The translations under genes were made by a program, and so were the position numbers. From Gossypium raimondii (Eukaryota; Streptophyta; Magnoliopsida; Malvales; Malvaceae), in contig NC_068569.1 in assembly GCF_025698545.1 (NCBI RefSeq), positions 4,340,001-4,404,000 of the forward strand: a stretch of 64,000 nucleotides of DNA, in the 5' to 3' direction. Under the pieces are notes generated by a model. The model did not search any database. It was not told where the DNA came from and was given only the letters and a program-made list of their open reading frames with translations. How positions within the stretch are numbered: the stretch's first letter is position 1; every line of letters begins with the position of its first letter. Positions 24,219 to 36,602 of the stretch are shown piece after piece.

Positions 24219-26963
24219 TGTAATGGCCCAAATTTGAGGTTATCGGAACAGTGGTTTCGGGACCACAAATCCGATGAGAAAAATTTTATTTTTCTTATAT
24301 TTTTATGGTCTACAATTTTACAAAATGATTTCGTGAAAATTTCGTTCGAAAATTTCGACGTTTGGGCACTCAATTTAGTCAAAAGGACTAAATTGTAAAA
24401 GTGCAAAAGTTGAGTTCTACATGTTAGAGGAGTCCAATTGTTATGAAACTTTAAATTGGAGGTCCTTATATGGTAATTATACCATTGGTAACTTGGTAGA
24501 CAAAATGGACATGAGATAAGTGAAATAGAAAATTTTTAAGTTAGGGCAATTTGGTAATCTAGTAATTAAAATGAATTAAAAGGAAAAAGATGACAAATTA
24601 TGCTCATCTTCTTCATATGAACGAAATCAGCAAGGGGAAGCCATAGTTAGGGTTTTCAAGCTTCCAAGCTCCATAGTAAGTGATCTCAAGCCCGTTTTAA
24701 TGTTCTTTACGTTTTGAGATCCCTAGCTTAATTTAGCTTATTCTAGCAATAATTTAACCTAGGGTTTATATTTGCAAAAATACCCATAGGTGAAAAGTGT
24801 TTATTTTGATGTTTTATGATAGAATATGAAGCTAGAAATTATGTTAAACAACTTTTGCTAAGCGATTTTAAGTGCAAACGAGTAAAACGACATAATCGGT
24901 AAAAATACCTAATGTTCATAAGTACATGTTAGAGTGGGAATTTGATGTTGCCATAAAAGGAAAAATGTTCAGAATGTTATAAAACATAAGAATAAGAGAT
25001 GAAGTTTAATTTCGAGCCTTGGGGAAAAATGTAATTATGTAAAGTTTAGGGCAAAATTGTAATTTTGAAAAGTTAGAGTCAAGGGCTGTTTTGTTGAATG
25101 TGAGTATTAAATAAGTTAAATTTACTATTTTAGATCAAGAAGTACGAAACTCGAGGTTAGACAAAGGGAAGAATAAAGTTGAAGACTAAGTTGGTGAATT
25201 TGGCTATAATTGGTACCGAGGTAAGTTTACGGTAAATAAATGCAATATTTCAATATTTATTATCAATGCTGTTATTTTCCAGCAACTATGAATTTATTTT
25301 ATGAATTTATTTGATGATGATCTAAGCATGAAATGATAGAGAATTAAAATTTAAAAGTCCAGTTGATACATAAGGATGGTCTTGGATACGAATGTCATGA
25401 CATTTGGGTAAAAGATCCCATGTAAGACCATGTCCGGGACATGGCATTGGCATCCTTAAGATCATAAGAGGTCCCTGTAAGACCATGTGCGGGACATGGC
25501 ATGGGCACCGAGACGAGAGGTCCCATGTAAGACCATGTCAGGACATGGCGTTATAATCAGATGAGAGGTCCCTATAAGACCATGTGCGGGACATGGCATG
25601 GGCACCAACATGAGAACATCCCATGTAAGACCATGTCTGGGACATGGCTTTGGCATGTTATTATCGAAGAGACCCGAGTATCCTTATTATTCCAATGTAG
25701 CTCAACGGGCTTGTAAATGAATCATGTTCATGAAAGTTCGTTTAAAGCATAAATGGCAAGCTCGGTAAGTTGTAAGACTTAAAACTTATTATACTATCAA
25801 TTGATGTTCAACGATGCAGCAAGGATTGAGTAAGTTATGCACACAAGTATTCTAAGTAAACAAGTAAGAGAACTAGTATGAGATTAACTAAAGAGTAAAC
25901 TAGAGATATAGACATTGAGTTTAATTATTTAAGTTAAATATTGTTATTTATTTGCTAGTAAACTTACTAAGCTTTATGCTTACTTCTTTTATTTCTCTTT
26001 CTCTTATAGTATTGCAAAGCTACTTCAAGGATCCTAAAGAAGTCGGAGATCGTCCACACTATCAACTACAACTGCTTTCGGTATTTTATATCGAAACACG
26101 TTTGAGTTATGGCATGTATAGGGATTTAGTTATTTTGTATGTTTGTAATGATGATTTTGCTAATGAGTGATGTGTAAGTATTTGATGATGTATGGTCATT
26201 AAAATGGTTAAGGATGAAGGTGTTTGTTGTTATGAAAGATTAGGTGATAAATTATGTATGGAAATCATGAAAGGATAAAATTTTGCAAAGAAACAGAATT
26301 CAGGCAGCACAGTGACGTGAATTTGAAAAATCACCCAAGATAGTATAAAATGAATTAGAGGGTGAATGATATATGGAATTAAAGCTTGTTGAGTCTATTT
26401 TCATAGAAAAATAACGGTGTAGCAAAAGGAAATTTATATTTTAAGATATGTGAATTTTAGTAAGATAGGGTCAGAACTGTTTTTGGTGTCCCCTGTTTTG
26501 AGTTTAGAAAATCATTAAAAATTGTACAAAAATGGTTATGAGTTATAGTTTATATGTATAGATTTCTCATTGAGTTTATTTTCTGTAGAAACAAGTAAGA
26601 ACTTCATATGAAAATCCTACAGTGAGAAAACTTATTTTTAGTGACTAGAGGTCAGGGCAGTCAGGTGGTGAAACAGGGGAGACTTTAACTAATAAACTGT
26701 ACTAATTGGCTGAACCAAAAATTCTAAAAATTTTATGGTGAGTAGATATATGAGTCTAGTTTTAGGGAAAATTTACGGAATTAAATTTCGAGTTCTGTAG
26801 CTCAAGTTATAATTAATTTAGTAACTGCTGCGCGATTGGACAGATTTGCTGTAAATAGTGAAATAAATTTTCAAACCTAGTTTTTATGCTCCGAATTGGT
26901 AAGATAAGCTAAGTAATACCTCGTGCTCGACTCCGGAAACGGTCTCGGGTAAGGGGTGTTACA
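24219..26963 (+). mobile_element. 2.7-kb solo LTR nested in the copia element
   Basis: A 2745-bp element starting TGTAATGGCCCAAATTTG and ending AAGGGGTGTTACA, with TGTAA/TTACA ends and a perfect 5-bp target duplication AGATA on both sides (24214-24218 and 26964-26968). There is no coding region inside, so it is a solo LTR left by recombination between the two LTRs of a larger element, or an LTR-only non-autonomous insert. Its ends and several internal blocks match the LTR of the gypsy element at 58488-61335, so it belongs to the same broad family. It splits the copia element between integrase and reverse transcriptase, so it inserted later than the copia element. Confidence 0.9.
25413..25657 (+). 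repeat. five-unit tandem repeat with palindromic core inside the solo LTR
   Basis: Five units of about 45-55 bp, each with the words GTAAGACCATGT and GGACATGGC. ACCATGT and ACATGGC are nearly complementary, so each unit can fold into a short hairpin. Units alternate in their spacer (GCGGGACATGGCATGGGCACC in units 2 and 4), which suggests duplication of a two-unit block. Confidence 0.9.
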
Positions 26964-27406
26964 AGATAAGTTAGGTAGCATAACAGTTTCATCAAATACA
27001 ACATCTCTGCTAATCATAACTTTTCTATTTTCAAGACACCATAACTTATACCCTTTTACACCAGCTTTATAACCAAGAAAAATGCATTTAATAGATATCG
27101 GTTCCAATTTTCCATTATCAGTATGAGCATACGCAGGACACCTAAAGATCTTTAAATCAAAATAGTCAACAGGATTACCAGACCATACCTCTTATGGAGT
27201 CTTTTTCTCAAAGGTAACGGATGGAGATCGGTTGATCAAAAAATATGCATTAAATGCTGCTTCGGCCCAAAACGACTTTGGTAAGTTGGCATTTGACAAC
27301 ATACATTTAACCTTCTCCATGATCGTTCTGTTCATTCGTTCTACAACATCGTTTTGCTGTGGAGTATGACGAACTGTCAAGTGTCTCACGATCCCTTCTG
27401 ACTTAC

Positions 27407-28220
27407 ATTAAATATTTCAATTTTTACTCAATATTTGCCTAAATTTCAATTTAGTCCCTAAACCGAGACTAACTTTTTTTCTCAAAACTAATTTCATATT
27501 TTCATTCCATTCCCACTTTAAACTAATTTAACTCTCTAATTTCACCATAAATCTCTAATTTTGAAATTCTCTCAATTTAGTCCCTATTAATTCAAAACTT
27601 ATGTTTTATTTTACAAATCAACCATTTACTAACTTCTAACTTGAAATTCAATCAATTTAACCCCTATTTCATCAATTAATTCAGCATAACTCATGTCTAA
27701 AAATCAACTATCTTTCAAAATTTCAACATAAATCATGACATATTTTGTTCTAGAACTCCAAAAACTCAAAAATTACAAAAAAAAGTGGATTAAATTAACT
27801 TACCAATTGAGCTTGGAACTTCAAAACCTCAAAATTCCCTTTTCTTTCTTTCTTTTCTTTCTTTCCTTTCTCCTTCTCTGTTGCGTTTTTCAATTCTGTT
27901 TCTTTCCTTCTTTTCTATTTGTTTTATTTATATAATAATATAATATTATAACGATATAATTAATATAATACTTATTTATTAAGTAAATAAATATAATATA
28001 TATTAACTAAAATATCTCATATATTTCTTTAGGTATGCCGTTCAACTTTATAAAAAGGCATAATTGTCTATTTGGTCCTTTTAACTTTTCTTTAATTTTT
28101 AATTAAACTTTTATCTCTATTGCAATTTAATCCTTTTCATAATTAACCTCAATTTAGACAAATTCACCTAATTAAAACTTAATTAACTACACAACTAACT
28201 TTGTAAATATTTATCATCCA
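27407..28220. mobile_element. LTR-like repeat fragment beside the copia element
   Basis: AT- and CT-rich sequence without coding potential, with recurrent phrases of the kind CAATTTAGTCCCTA that are typical of the non-coding part of plant gypsy LTRs read on the minus strand. It sits between the cut end of the copia integrase and the first exon of a pseudogene. I could not fix its ends or find a target duplication, so the call rests on style and context. Confidence 0.35.
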
Positions 28221-28226
28221 ATTTAC

Positions 28227-29022
28227 CGAAATGGAGTCTCAGCGCCAGATTCATCTTCAACAAGCATCATATTCAGATCAGACAGTAAGGCCTTTCCGAT
28301 AATGCAAGAATCTAACACGGCTTTGCAATCATCAATGGCATGTGAGGGTAAAGTTGACATAACATATTCAATAGACGAGGGTACACTTGGATGGGGTTGA
28401 CAAGAAGGTACTTCCTCAGGTTAATTCTTTGCAGTGCTCAAGTTCAAATCGGGCTGCAATAAATATAAGTTTACATCAAACAATGAGGGCAGCAGAAGAG
28501 TATTTCCCAATAAAAAGTAGTTAGTTTTGGCCAATTATATGCCTAAGATATTGATCAATGAATTGCCAAATTAGTACGCTAAAGTTATTACAGAGACATT
28601 TTGCTGACCTTGATTCTTTTCAAGTTCTCATTCCTGGCTCTCTATTCTTTGCAAGTAGCACGCATTGATGCTATCTCCTATTCAACGAATAAGAAAATGA
28701 TAGTAAGATCATCTAGCTGTAAGCTGCAATCAACAGCACATGATGAATTATGTAAAATACCATGACGTAGAACCTTCAGCTCACCTTTTTCAAATAACTC
28801 ATTTCCTTCACAAGCAGACTCTCCTCTTCCTTAAGTTCAGCAAAAGTCTGAAAAATGACGGATTCTTCCAGTTAATAATAATACCCATGAATGAATCATC
28901 TTCGGATTTTCTTTCATAAAACATTTCCCACCAAAAACATGAATCAAAAAGATCAATCACTTTACGTTCTTTCTTCTCGATCTCTTCGTGGTTGTGCTAG
29001 TGGTTTCATTAGCAGCAACGCC
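28227..29022 (-). pseudogene. broken gene fragment encoding a putative coiled-coil protein
   Basis: Four exon-like blocks on the minus strand with good splice signals and continuous frame: 29022-28966, 28847-28785, 28677-28609 and 28453-28227. They read in part TTKRSRRKN (basic, nuclear-type), TFAELKEEESLLVKEMSYLKK and EIASMRATCKE (a heptad-like coiled coil), then a C-terminal block with IDDCKAVLDSCIIGKALLSD. Two in-frame stops interrupt it, a TAG after CKE in the third block and a TAA early in the fourth. The last block runs into LTR-like DNA, so the downstream exons have been displaced or lost. The exon pattern resembles an uncharacterised plant leucine-zipper-like protein that I cannot name. 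The conserved splice sites show it was a normal intron-bearing gene, not a processed copy. Confidence 0.65.
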
Positions 29023-31046
29023 CTGCAAAATACATCAACTGATCAATATAATTTTAAACGCCCACAACAAGAACCAACAAATTGAAAAAAAAAATGCTAT
29101 AGGATAATTTGGAATACTAGATGGATAAAAATAGTAAATTTCAAAAGTGTATAAACAATTGAACAAAAGCTTGGAGATTTGGTGGCAGCCCACCTAAAAC
29201 CCAGGCACAATTAAAATCTAATTTTGATAATAAGCTTTCAAGGGTGTTCCAATGGCGGGTTTGGAGATATTTGTGTATGACAGCGGCGTAGAAATTGGGA
29301 AGCCAAAGCCAGTCCACTAACCCAGCCGCTCCTACTCACGGAAGTGGGCCAATAGTAACACGGTACGCCACATTACCAAAGATGTTAACACATGATTGAA
29401 TTTAAACCTTATATCCATCCATTGTATTTCAACTGTTCAGGTCACCTGTATAAGCACTTGCATTCCCATTTTGTCTCCCAGTTGTATTTCCAACTAATTA
29501 TCACTGTTCATTCTACCTTCGCCTTTTTCATTCCTTTTCCAGCTTTCCATCGCCACTATTCAAAGATTAGATTTCATAGCTTCTCAATCTTATCTCAAAG
29601 AATCTATAATTAAGATGCTCGCGGCCACAATTAATTAAGGTTTAGGGGGTGGGGAGTCGATGGGCCTTGGGAAGTTAGATTAGCATTTCCTCCATCATTT
29701 ACCCCCTAATGATCCAATAAACCAACCAACCCGCTCTTTTTTCTTTTCCATCGCTTTTGGTTCTTTGGGTACTTCCATATACTTAGTTTATCATTGTGGC
29801 TGATAAAATAACAAGAGATTGACACGTGATGTGCCACATATACCACATGTTGACATATGAGATCGGTTTTTAAAAATAAAAATAAATAATTTTTTTAACA
29901 GAAGGATCATTGTGCTCTTGGATTTAATATACATAGACTAATTTGACCATTTTTTGAATAGAAAAACAATATGCAATTTATGCAATTTTTCATAAATTGT
30001 AATTGCAGAAATGAGAAAGTAATAATATTGGGTTTTGCAGATATATATCTTTGGGCCTGGTTTCGGCCTTTGGAAAAGTTCATAAGTTTCATTTTCTGCT
30101 GAGACCGTGGGCTTATGAAGGTTCAAGGAATAAAAAATTTAAACCCGTTTTTAAGCTATATTTTGTCTGTAATTAATCAATTTCAGTGTCAAATTCAGTG
30201 CTGATTAAGTTGCATACGAAAAAAAGATTTTTTAAGTATAAATATAATAAAATATAATTATAAATACATATTTAAATAATTATAAAATATGATAAATCAA
30301 TACAAAGAACAAAGAAACACTAAAAAACATATATAATCCAACAAAATCCATATATGACAAAGTAAAAAGTACCGCAGAGATCCTTATACTAAAAAGTCAA
30401 ATTTTGTGTTGTCTCCTCTACTAAAAAGGACAAATTAATTTATGTATATTAAATTAAAGAGCAAAATAATTTGTCTGTTATCTTTATTATTGAAAATTGA
30501 TCTCATAAAGCAGACGTAGCATGTCACGAGTAAATATTTAATTATCCTGTCACACCACTTTTTAGCAATAGAATTAAATAAATCTGATTTATGGGAATTA
30601 ATTTTTTTTTAAATTTACTCACATTACAAATATAAAACCTAAAACTTAAAAACTTAACTTTTGCCAAAGATATAAAATTGATTAACAATTGACTTACTGT
30701 GCATATATTTGTTTCTGGTCTTTTAATAGGCTCATGTGTGACCCAATATTCAATGTAAGTCGACCCAACTGCCACACTTGAGTGGTCTACATTTAATAAA
30801 GAAATTGGGTTTTGACTAAAAATATGCCCAAAATTTCGAAAAAAACTTGATTATGCTTTTCTTGCATCCTTGTATAAATTTCAACCTCATCATCCACATG
30901 GTTTTCGCTTCTTGATTTTAATACTCGAAACCTTGTCGGCACAACTACTTGTATATTTTATTTGGAAGGTGAGTACATATAAACTACTTGTATATTTTTG
31001 GATCATACCCTAAGAATCTTACAATCAAAATGATCCAAAAATTTAA

Positions 31047-31049
<3 letters not shown>

Positions 31050-31082
<33 letters not shown>
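31050..31082. repeat. (TA)16 microsatellite
   Basis: Alternating TA for about 33 bp in intergenic DNA. Confidence 0.95.
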
Positions 31083-31450
31083 GAAGTAGGGTCATTTACT
31101 CAGTGTGATATGTTTCTAGGTATTAATGTTGTGCATGTCTAATCCGAAAATGTTGTTTAGACGATCCATAATATAGCCATGTGACTACTTGTCTAATTTA
31201 GTTTTATTGTTGTTAGCACTATTATCATTTTTAATTAAAAAGAAAAGAAAAGAGATATAGAGGGTCTCATGTCCTAACTTAAATGAATGAAATAGCTTTT
31301 ATAATACCATATAATATGTTTGATGCACTATTTCATAAATGGGATTGAAGTATTTATTTATTTTACTTAAATTCTGAAAAGTTAATAGAACAACAATTTA
31401 GACCAATTTTTTCCAGGAAAATTAATAGCATTCTCTGGAAATGAAAGGAA

Positions 31451-31768
31451 AAAGACTATTGAAGACTCAAAATTGATATTTATTTAGGGTTTTAACTTTT
31501 AATATAGTAAAACAACATGCCAACAACATCCCTTGACGAACATTTTCACATACTAATTCTTAGCATATTTATTAGGAAAGCGTAAAGCATCGAATTTTAC
31601 AATAAATGAAAAGACTATTGAAGACTCAAAAATTGATATTTATTTACGGTTTTAACCTTTTAAGATAGTAAAACAACATGCCAACAACATCCTTTGACGA
31701 ACATTTTCACATACTAATTCTTAGCATATTTATTAGGAAAGCGTAAAGCATCGAATTTTACAATAAAT
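31451..31768. repeat. 159-bp tandem direct duplication
   Basis: Two head-to-tail copies, starting AAGACTATTGAAGACTC and ending TTTTACAATAAAT, with period 159 bp and only a few differences (for example AGGGTTTTAAC against ACGGTTTTAACC). No coding sequence or terminal repeat is visible in the unit. The high identity suggests a recent duplication. Confidence 0.9.
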
Positions 31769-32495
31769 TTAAGGGTTTTTTTTTTTTTAATTTGCCTTGC
31801 TTGAACCTTGTCAAAGTGAGAGTCCCATGAAAACGAAAGAATTCCGTCCTTTTATTTGGGGTTAATGATGTTAAGAACCCTGGGAAAACGACCACTTGCT
31901 TTCATTTTGTTTAAACTAATATTTTTTAATAATAGTCTCTACTTTTCAATTCTTTGTTCATTGCCATAATTTTTGACAAGAAGGAAGACCCAAAATTTGT
32001 TTTTGTTTTTTTCCTGATATATTTTGTTGACGAGGGAATTTTGAACATCTGATCATGCAAGTGGAGTAGAGAAAAAAAAAAGACACTATGAACAGGTTGA
32101 TGAAAGTAGATCAATGGTATTATTTTAAAAAGGCTGCCCACATGATTGTATTGCGAGCTTTGCCTCTGCCCCCACTCCCAACATAAACAGCTTTCCTCTG
32201 CATTCTTTTGATTCCTTTTTTGCTTTTCTTTTCCCTACTTTTCAAGATAAAAGACAGTTAAAAGAAGAGCAACGCAAAAGCCTAGACCCTAGAAACCATA
32301 GCCTATACAATTCTACAACATCCAAATTCCCAAATATAGTCTCTCTTTCTCTTGTCAGTCATATTTGAATTGAACCCACAAATACAAAGCCTGGGACTTT
32401 GCTTCTATTCATCTCTCTTTTCTTCATGTTTTCCTGAAAATTTGTTGTTACTATCAACAGTAAAAAGGTATTATTATTGTTTGAAGAAGGAAGAG

Positions 32496-35440
32496 ATGAA
32501 GAAGCTTCTACAGCTGTTTCTTTTCCTCGTTTCACTTATTTTTACTCATGAAAACATGATTGTTGTAGCCGTACCAGGCCCTCTTGCTTCCTCTTTATCC
32601 CCCGTTTCATCGCCCTTTTCTAGTCCCATCTCTGCTTCAATGTCTGCCTTTTCTCCAGGTAGTACTACTTCATTTTTGGTCATGAATGTAACTGCCCATT
32701 TCCTTCCTTTTTTTTTTTTTTTGTTTCTAGTCTGTCAACTAGTGGACATAAAACACTTGTTTTTTTTCGACCGGCTAGTTAAACGACGGTCTTATCACAG
32801 TTCAAATTTCCATTCGGTGCATTTAATATTATTTTGAATGTGGACAGTGTTCGTTTTGCTTCATGGAAATCTTACCCAGTTTATAAACAACCTTTTTTTT
32901 AAAAAAAGAAAATATTTTTGAACTTGGTGGAAGCTTTCCTTTTTTTGTTGTTTGATATCCTAAAAAAGTTGTATTTTTGACTCTATGAAGTGGTTAATGG
33001 GATAGCAGGATTTCAACTGGGAAGTGAAGAACACACAAAGAAGGATCCACCCAATAAAATGTTAATCGCTATCATTATTGGTTGTTGTTCCTTGGGTGCA
33101 ATTATCTGTTCGTTGTTTTGTTTATGGATTTATTACAGGAAGAACTCGCACAAGTCCACCACAAACGATGCTAAGAACTCAGGTAACAGCCCATACCCTT
33201 TCAGTTTTTCTTCATAGTTCTGGAACCATGAGAGCTTGGGTTTAGGACTGATAATTTCCCCTGCTTCTTCGTTGTGGTCTTAAATTTGAAGATGCTGAGA
33301 AAGGGAGTGGTTTGGCACCATTTTTTGGTAAATTCAAGGCTACGAGGACGGTTTCTAAAGAGGGTTCTGCTTCATTTATGGAGTATAAGACACTTGAAAA
33401 ATCTACAAACAAGTTTCATCAATGTAATATTTTGGGTGAGGGTGGATTTGGGTGTGTTTACAAGGCTCAATTCGATGTTGGTTCTTTTGCTGCTGTTAAG
33501 AAGTTGAACTGTGCAAACCAGGATGCAAAAAGAGAATTTCAGGTATTATTTTTTATGGAATTCTTTTCTTTTTTTTTTTCTTTAAAGAAATTTATTAGTT
33601 CCTTTTATGTGTTGAGTTATTGTATGGAATTGCAGAATGAAGTGGATTTACTATGTAAATTTAAGCATCCCAATATAATTTCGCTGTTGGGTTTTAGTAG
33701 TGAAAACGAGATGAGGTTTATTGTATACGAATTGATGCCAAATGGTTCTTTGGAAACACAATTACATGGTAACTTTTTTCTCTCCCCTTACTCTCATAAA
33801 CAACTTAAGAAATCAACACTACAAAAAAATGTATTAATTTTGTTTCTGGAAAATTTTAAATTATATCGCAGGACCTTCACGTGGATCGTCATTAACTTGG
33901 GATATGCGGATGAAAATTGCTTTGGATACAGCAAGGTAAGGCTTTGTTTTGAATTTTCACTTATTCCTCTTAGATAATGAGTATATTCTTTAATAAATTT
34001 TAAATGTTGACCAGAGGATTAGAGCATCTGCATGAACATTGCAATCCACCAGTCATCCATAGAGATCTGAAATCATCTAATATTCTTTTGGATTCAGCCT
34101 TCAATGCTAAGGTAATAATTGTAGTGTAAATCATTAGACCTCCTACACTTTTTTAGTATACTTTGCATTATTATTATTATTATTACTGCTGGACGTTCAT
34201 TACTAATGCCCTATATTAAGCCTATTGAAGCTCACATTCTGTCATTATGGCTCCATACAGCTTTCGGATTTCGGACTTGCAGTAACTGATGCAGCCCAAA
34301 ACAAGAATAATTTGAAGCTTTCGGGAACTTTAGGCTATGTTGCTCCTGAATACCTTTTAGATGGTATACTCTCTGCACTAATTAGCTCTCATTTTCTGAT
34401 CTTAATAAATATATGGGCTATAAGACAGCTGCACTAATTTTTATTTCTCTTTCATACTATTGGCTTCAAAGGGATCTGGGAATGGCATATCAGCACTCAT
34501 TTCACTTTCAGTATGAGTGAAATGAAGTTCATAACTCTTTTCATAAGAAGCTTAAATGCATTATCTGGTTTTGTAGGTAAATTAACAGATAAGAGTGATG
34601 TGTATGCTTTTGGTGTTGTGCTGCTGGAACTTATATTTGGAAGAAAGCCTGTAGAAAAACTGGCACCAGCTCAGTGCCAATCTATTGTCACATGGGTAAG
34701 TATGCCTTGCTCTTATGTTAGTTCAGGTTAAAAAAAGAAGAAGAAAGAGATTAAATGTTTGAAAAGCCATATTATTATTGAATGCAGGCTATGCCTCAGC
34801 TTACTGACAGATCTAAACTCCCTAGCATCGTGGATCCTGTGATACGAGATACAATGGATCTAAAACACTTGTATCAGGTTGGTAAGCTGCTAGTGAAAAA
34901 AATGTACTGTGAGTGTCATTACTTGGTTGGAAACTTGATTTTTATTCTAAAACCCAAATTTGACTTTATTTTGTTGTCTGCTGTGTCAGATAAGTCTTAC
35001 TGGTTAGGTTAGGTAGGAACGAGTGAACTGAGAAACACCCATTCTTTCAGTTTGGAGACTGATTTTCTTTATTTTGCTTAATTTGACTTTGTACCCCTTT
35101 AGAATGAAGATTCCTGAGCAAGCAATCACATAGAAAAATTTGTCCATTGCTCTTATTAGGCTTGACTATGCATGTCCTTGGGCTGAATTATTGCCCTCCA
35201 TTCTGAAAAAGAAAAGATGAAAGGTTGTAGCTTTCAGTCACTATCACTAAAGATCTGCTTAATGCTTTGCTAATTACATAGTGGAATCGTGATATGCAGG
35301 TCGCTGCTGTGGCTGTGCTATGTGTGCAACCCGAACCAAGCTATCGTCCATTGATAACTGATGTGCTCCACTCGCTTATCCCTCTTGTTCCTATGGAGCT
35401 TGGAGGGACTCTAAGAGTTACACAACCTGCAACACCTTAA
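32496..35440 (+). CDS. receptor-like protein kinase, At1g80640/At5g11020-like
   Basis: Ten exons: 32496-32658, 32991-33182, 33292-33542, 33636-33768, 33872-33935, 34015-34111, 34261-34363, 34577-34695, 34788-34877 and 35300-35440; 450 residues with frame kept throughout. Residues 1-25 are a signal peptide, 26-54 a Ser/Pro-rich short ectodomain, 78-103 a membrane helix, and the rest a cytosolic Ser/Thr kinase. Key residues are present: glycine loop GEGGFG (167-172), Lys188, HRD with catalytic Asp285, LKSSN with Asn290, SDFG with Asp303, and APEYL. It should therefore be active at the plasma membrane. The ligand is unknown; the ectodomain is too short for LRR or lectin folds. The exon 3 acceptor appears shifted by 3 nt compared with the downstream paralogue. 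Confidence 0.92.
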
Positions 35441-36602
35441 CCCTACAAACTTCCTCTCGTGTGTCGACTGTCTCCAAATCAAGTATTTGATGATTCCATG
35501 TAATCCCGGGCTTTGCCTCAATTAAATCACACATGCACATCAGTTCCATTGCCCAGATTTGATGATAATTTATACCGCAAAGTGTAGTCGGTCGAGCTGG
35601 TGTGGAGGATTTTCTGATTGTTGTTGATATCCTTTGTAAATTGCACTATATTCGGAATGCTTTCTTTATACAGCAATTTTAGATTCATGCAACGATAATT
35701 TAACAAAATTTTGCCTTTGCTGTCCAAATCAATTGAATATGGCTAAAAGGATCGGTAAATCTACAAGGAGCAGAGGAGATATGATGATGTAAGCGTTAAT
35801 TTAGTGCATATTAGGTACACCTGCATGGGAATTGAAAGGCAAAAGAAGAAGAAAAAAGTATTTTGTGGAAATTAATGGGTTATTTATTTTATTTTTATGG
35901 CTCCCACAACTACAAAGGTGACGAGATTTGCAACGTAAACGTGTGCATTAGTTACTAATCGCCATATTAAATCAAATCACCATAGTGATTTAATATAGTG
36001 ATTTGATTTCTTCATCACTATGGGTGGGAATGGGATGTAATTAATAAAAACGTGTTGCATTGATATCACCATTGATGGGATGCAATAAACACAAACAGCA
36101 ATTAAATGGAATTGAGAGGATATTCTTATAAAATCTTTGATTGACTAATTGCTGCAAAATAAAATAAAATCTTTACTTGTTGTAAAAGAGAAAAAAAAAC
36201 CCAAAATTTATGGACTCTTATATAGTCTCTGGTTCTAATTCTTATCCTTGTGTCTTTAATTTAATGGCGGCTTTCTCTTGAGGCGCGCTCTATTTCTTTG
36301 ATTCCCTCTAATATCGTGCTTTATTTCTGGAAGGAAAATGGCTGCCTAATCAATCAAGTTTCCTTTAATATGTATTTGAAATCTATTATACGCTGGCTGG
36401 ATGAGAAAAGACTTGGTTTCCTTGATTGTATTCCATAAATGGATCAAATCCCAGTTTATTCTCTCATAATTGTTGGAGATTTCACCTCTTTTATCTCCGA
36501 AATATTAAATTTACTCGGATTTCAAAAGGCATTTTCCTGGAAAATTTCACCCTTTAAGTTCATATCCTTTGGCAAGTTTCATCTTTTGAGTACTGAAAAA
36601 AA
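35441..36602. other. spacer between the two tandem kinase genes
   Basis: About 1.2 kb with the 3' UTR of the first kinase gene and the promoter of the second. It contains a short inverted repeat, AAATCAAATCAC (35969-35980) and GTGATTTGATTT (about 35998-36009). No gene is visible. Confidence 0.6.

Larger units (their letters stand above)
22010..27401 (-). mobile_element. decayed Ty1/copia retrotransposon, interrupted by a solo LTR
   Basis: Minus-strand fragments in copia order. Integrase core at 27389-27192 (HTPQQNDVVERMNRTIMEK) and integrase C-terminal part with GYKLW at 27107-26964. After the inserted solo LTR come reverse transcriptase near 23660-23215 with the YVDDM active-site motif, then the connection and RNase H region 23224-22754 and 22595-22413. 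In-frame stops, for example just before the PEGF block near 23583, and frameshifts show it is dead. The polypurine tract is at 22350-22340 and the 3' LTR at 22339-22010. Gag, protease, the 5' part of integrase and the 5' LTR are absent. CTTAC flanks both ends (22005-22009 and 27402-27406); this may be the original target duplication or chance. Confidence 0.9.
29023..32495. other. intergenic region between the pseudogene and the kinase pair
   Basis: AT-rich. The lost 5' exons of the minus-strand pseudogene might be sought near 29023-29640, but I see no clear coding there. It holds an AT microsatellite and a tandem duplication (listed), and the promoter of the plus-strand kinase gene near its right end. 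Confidence 0.55.

Noticed and set aside
25413-25657. CRISPR-like array
   Set aside because: Regularly spaced repeats, but this is a plant genome, the spacers are themselves repeated and the array lies within an LTR; it is a minisatellite.
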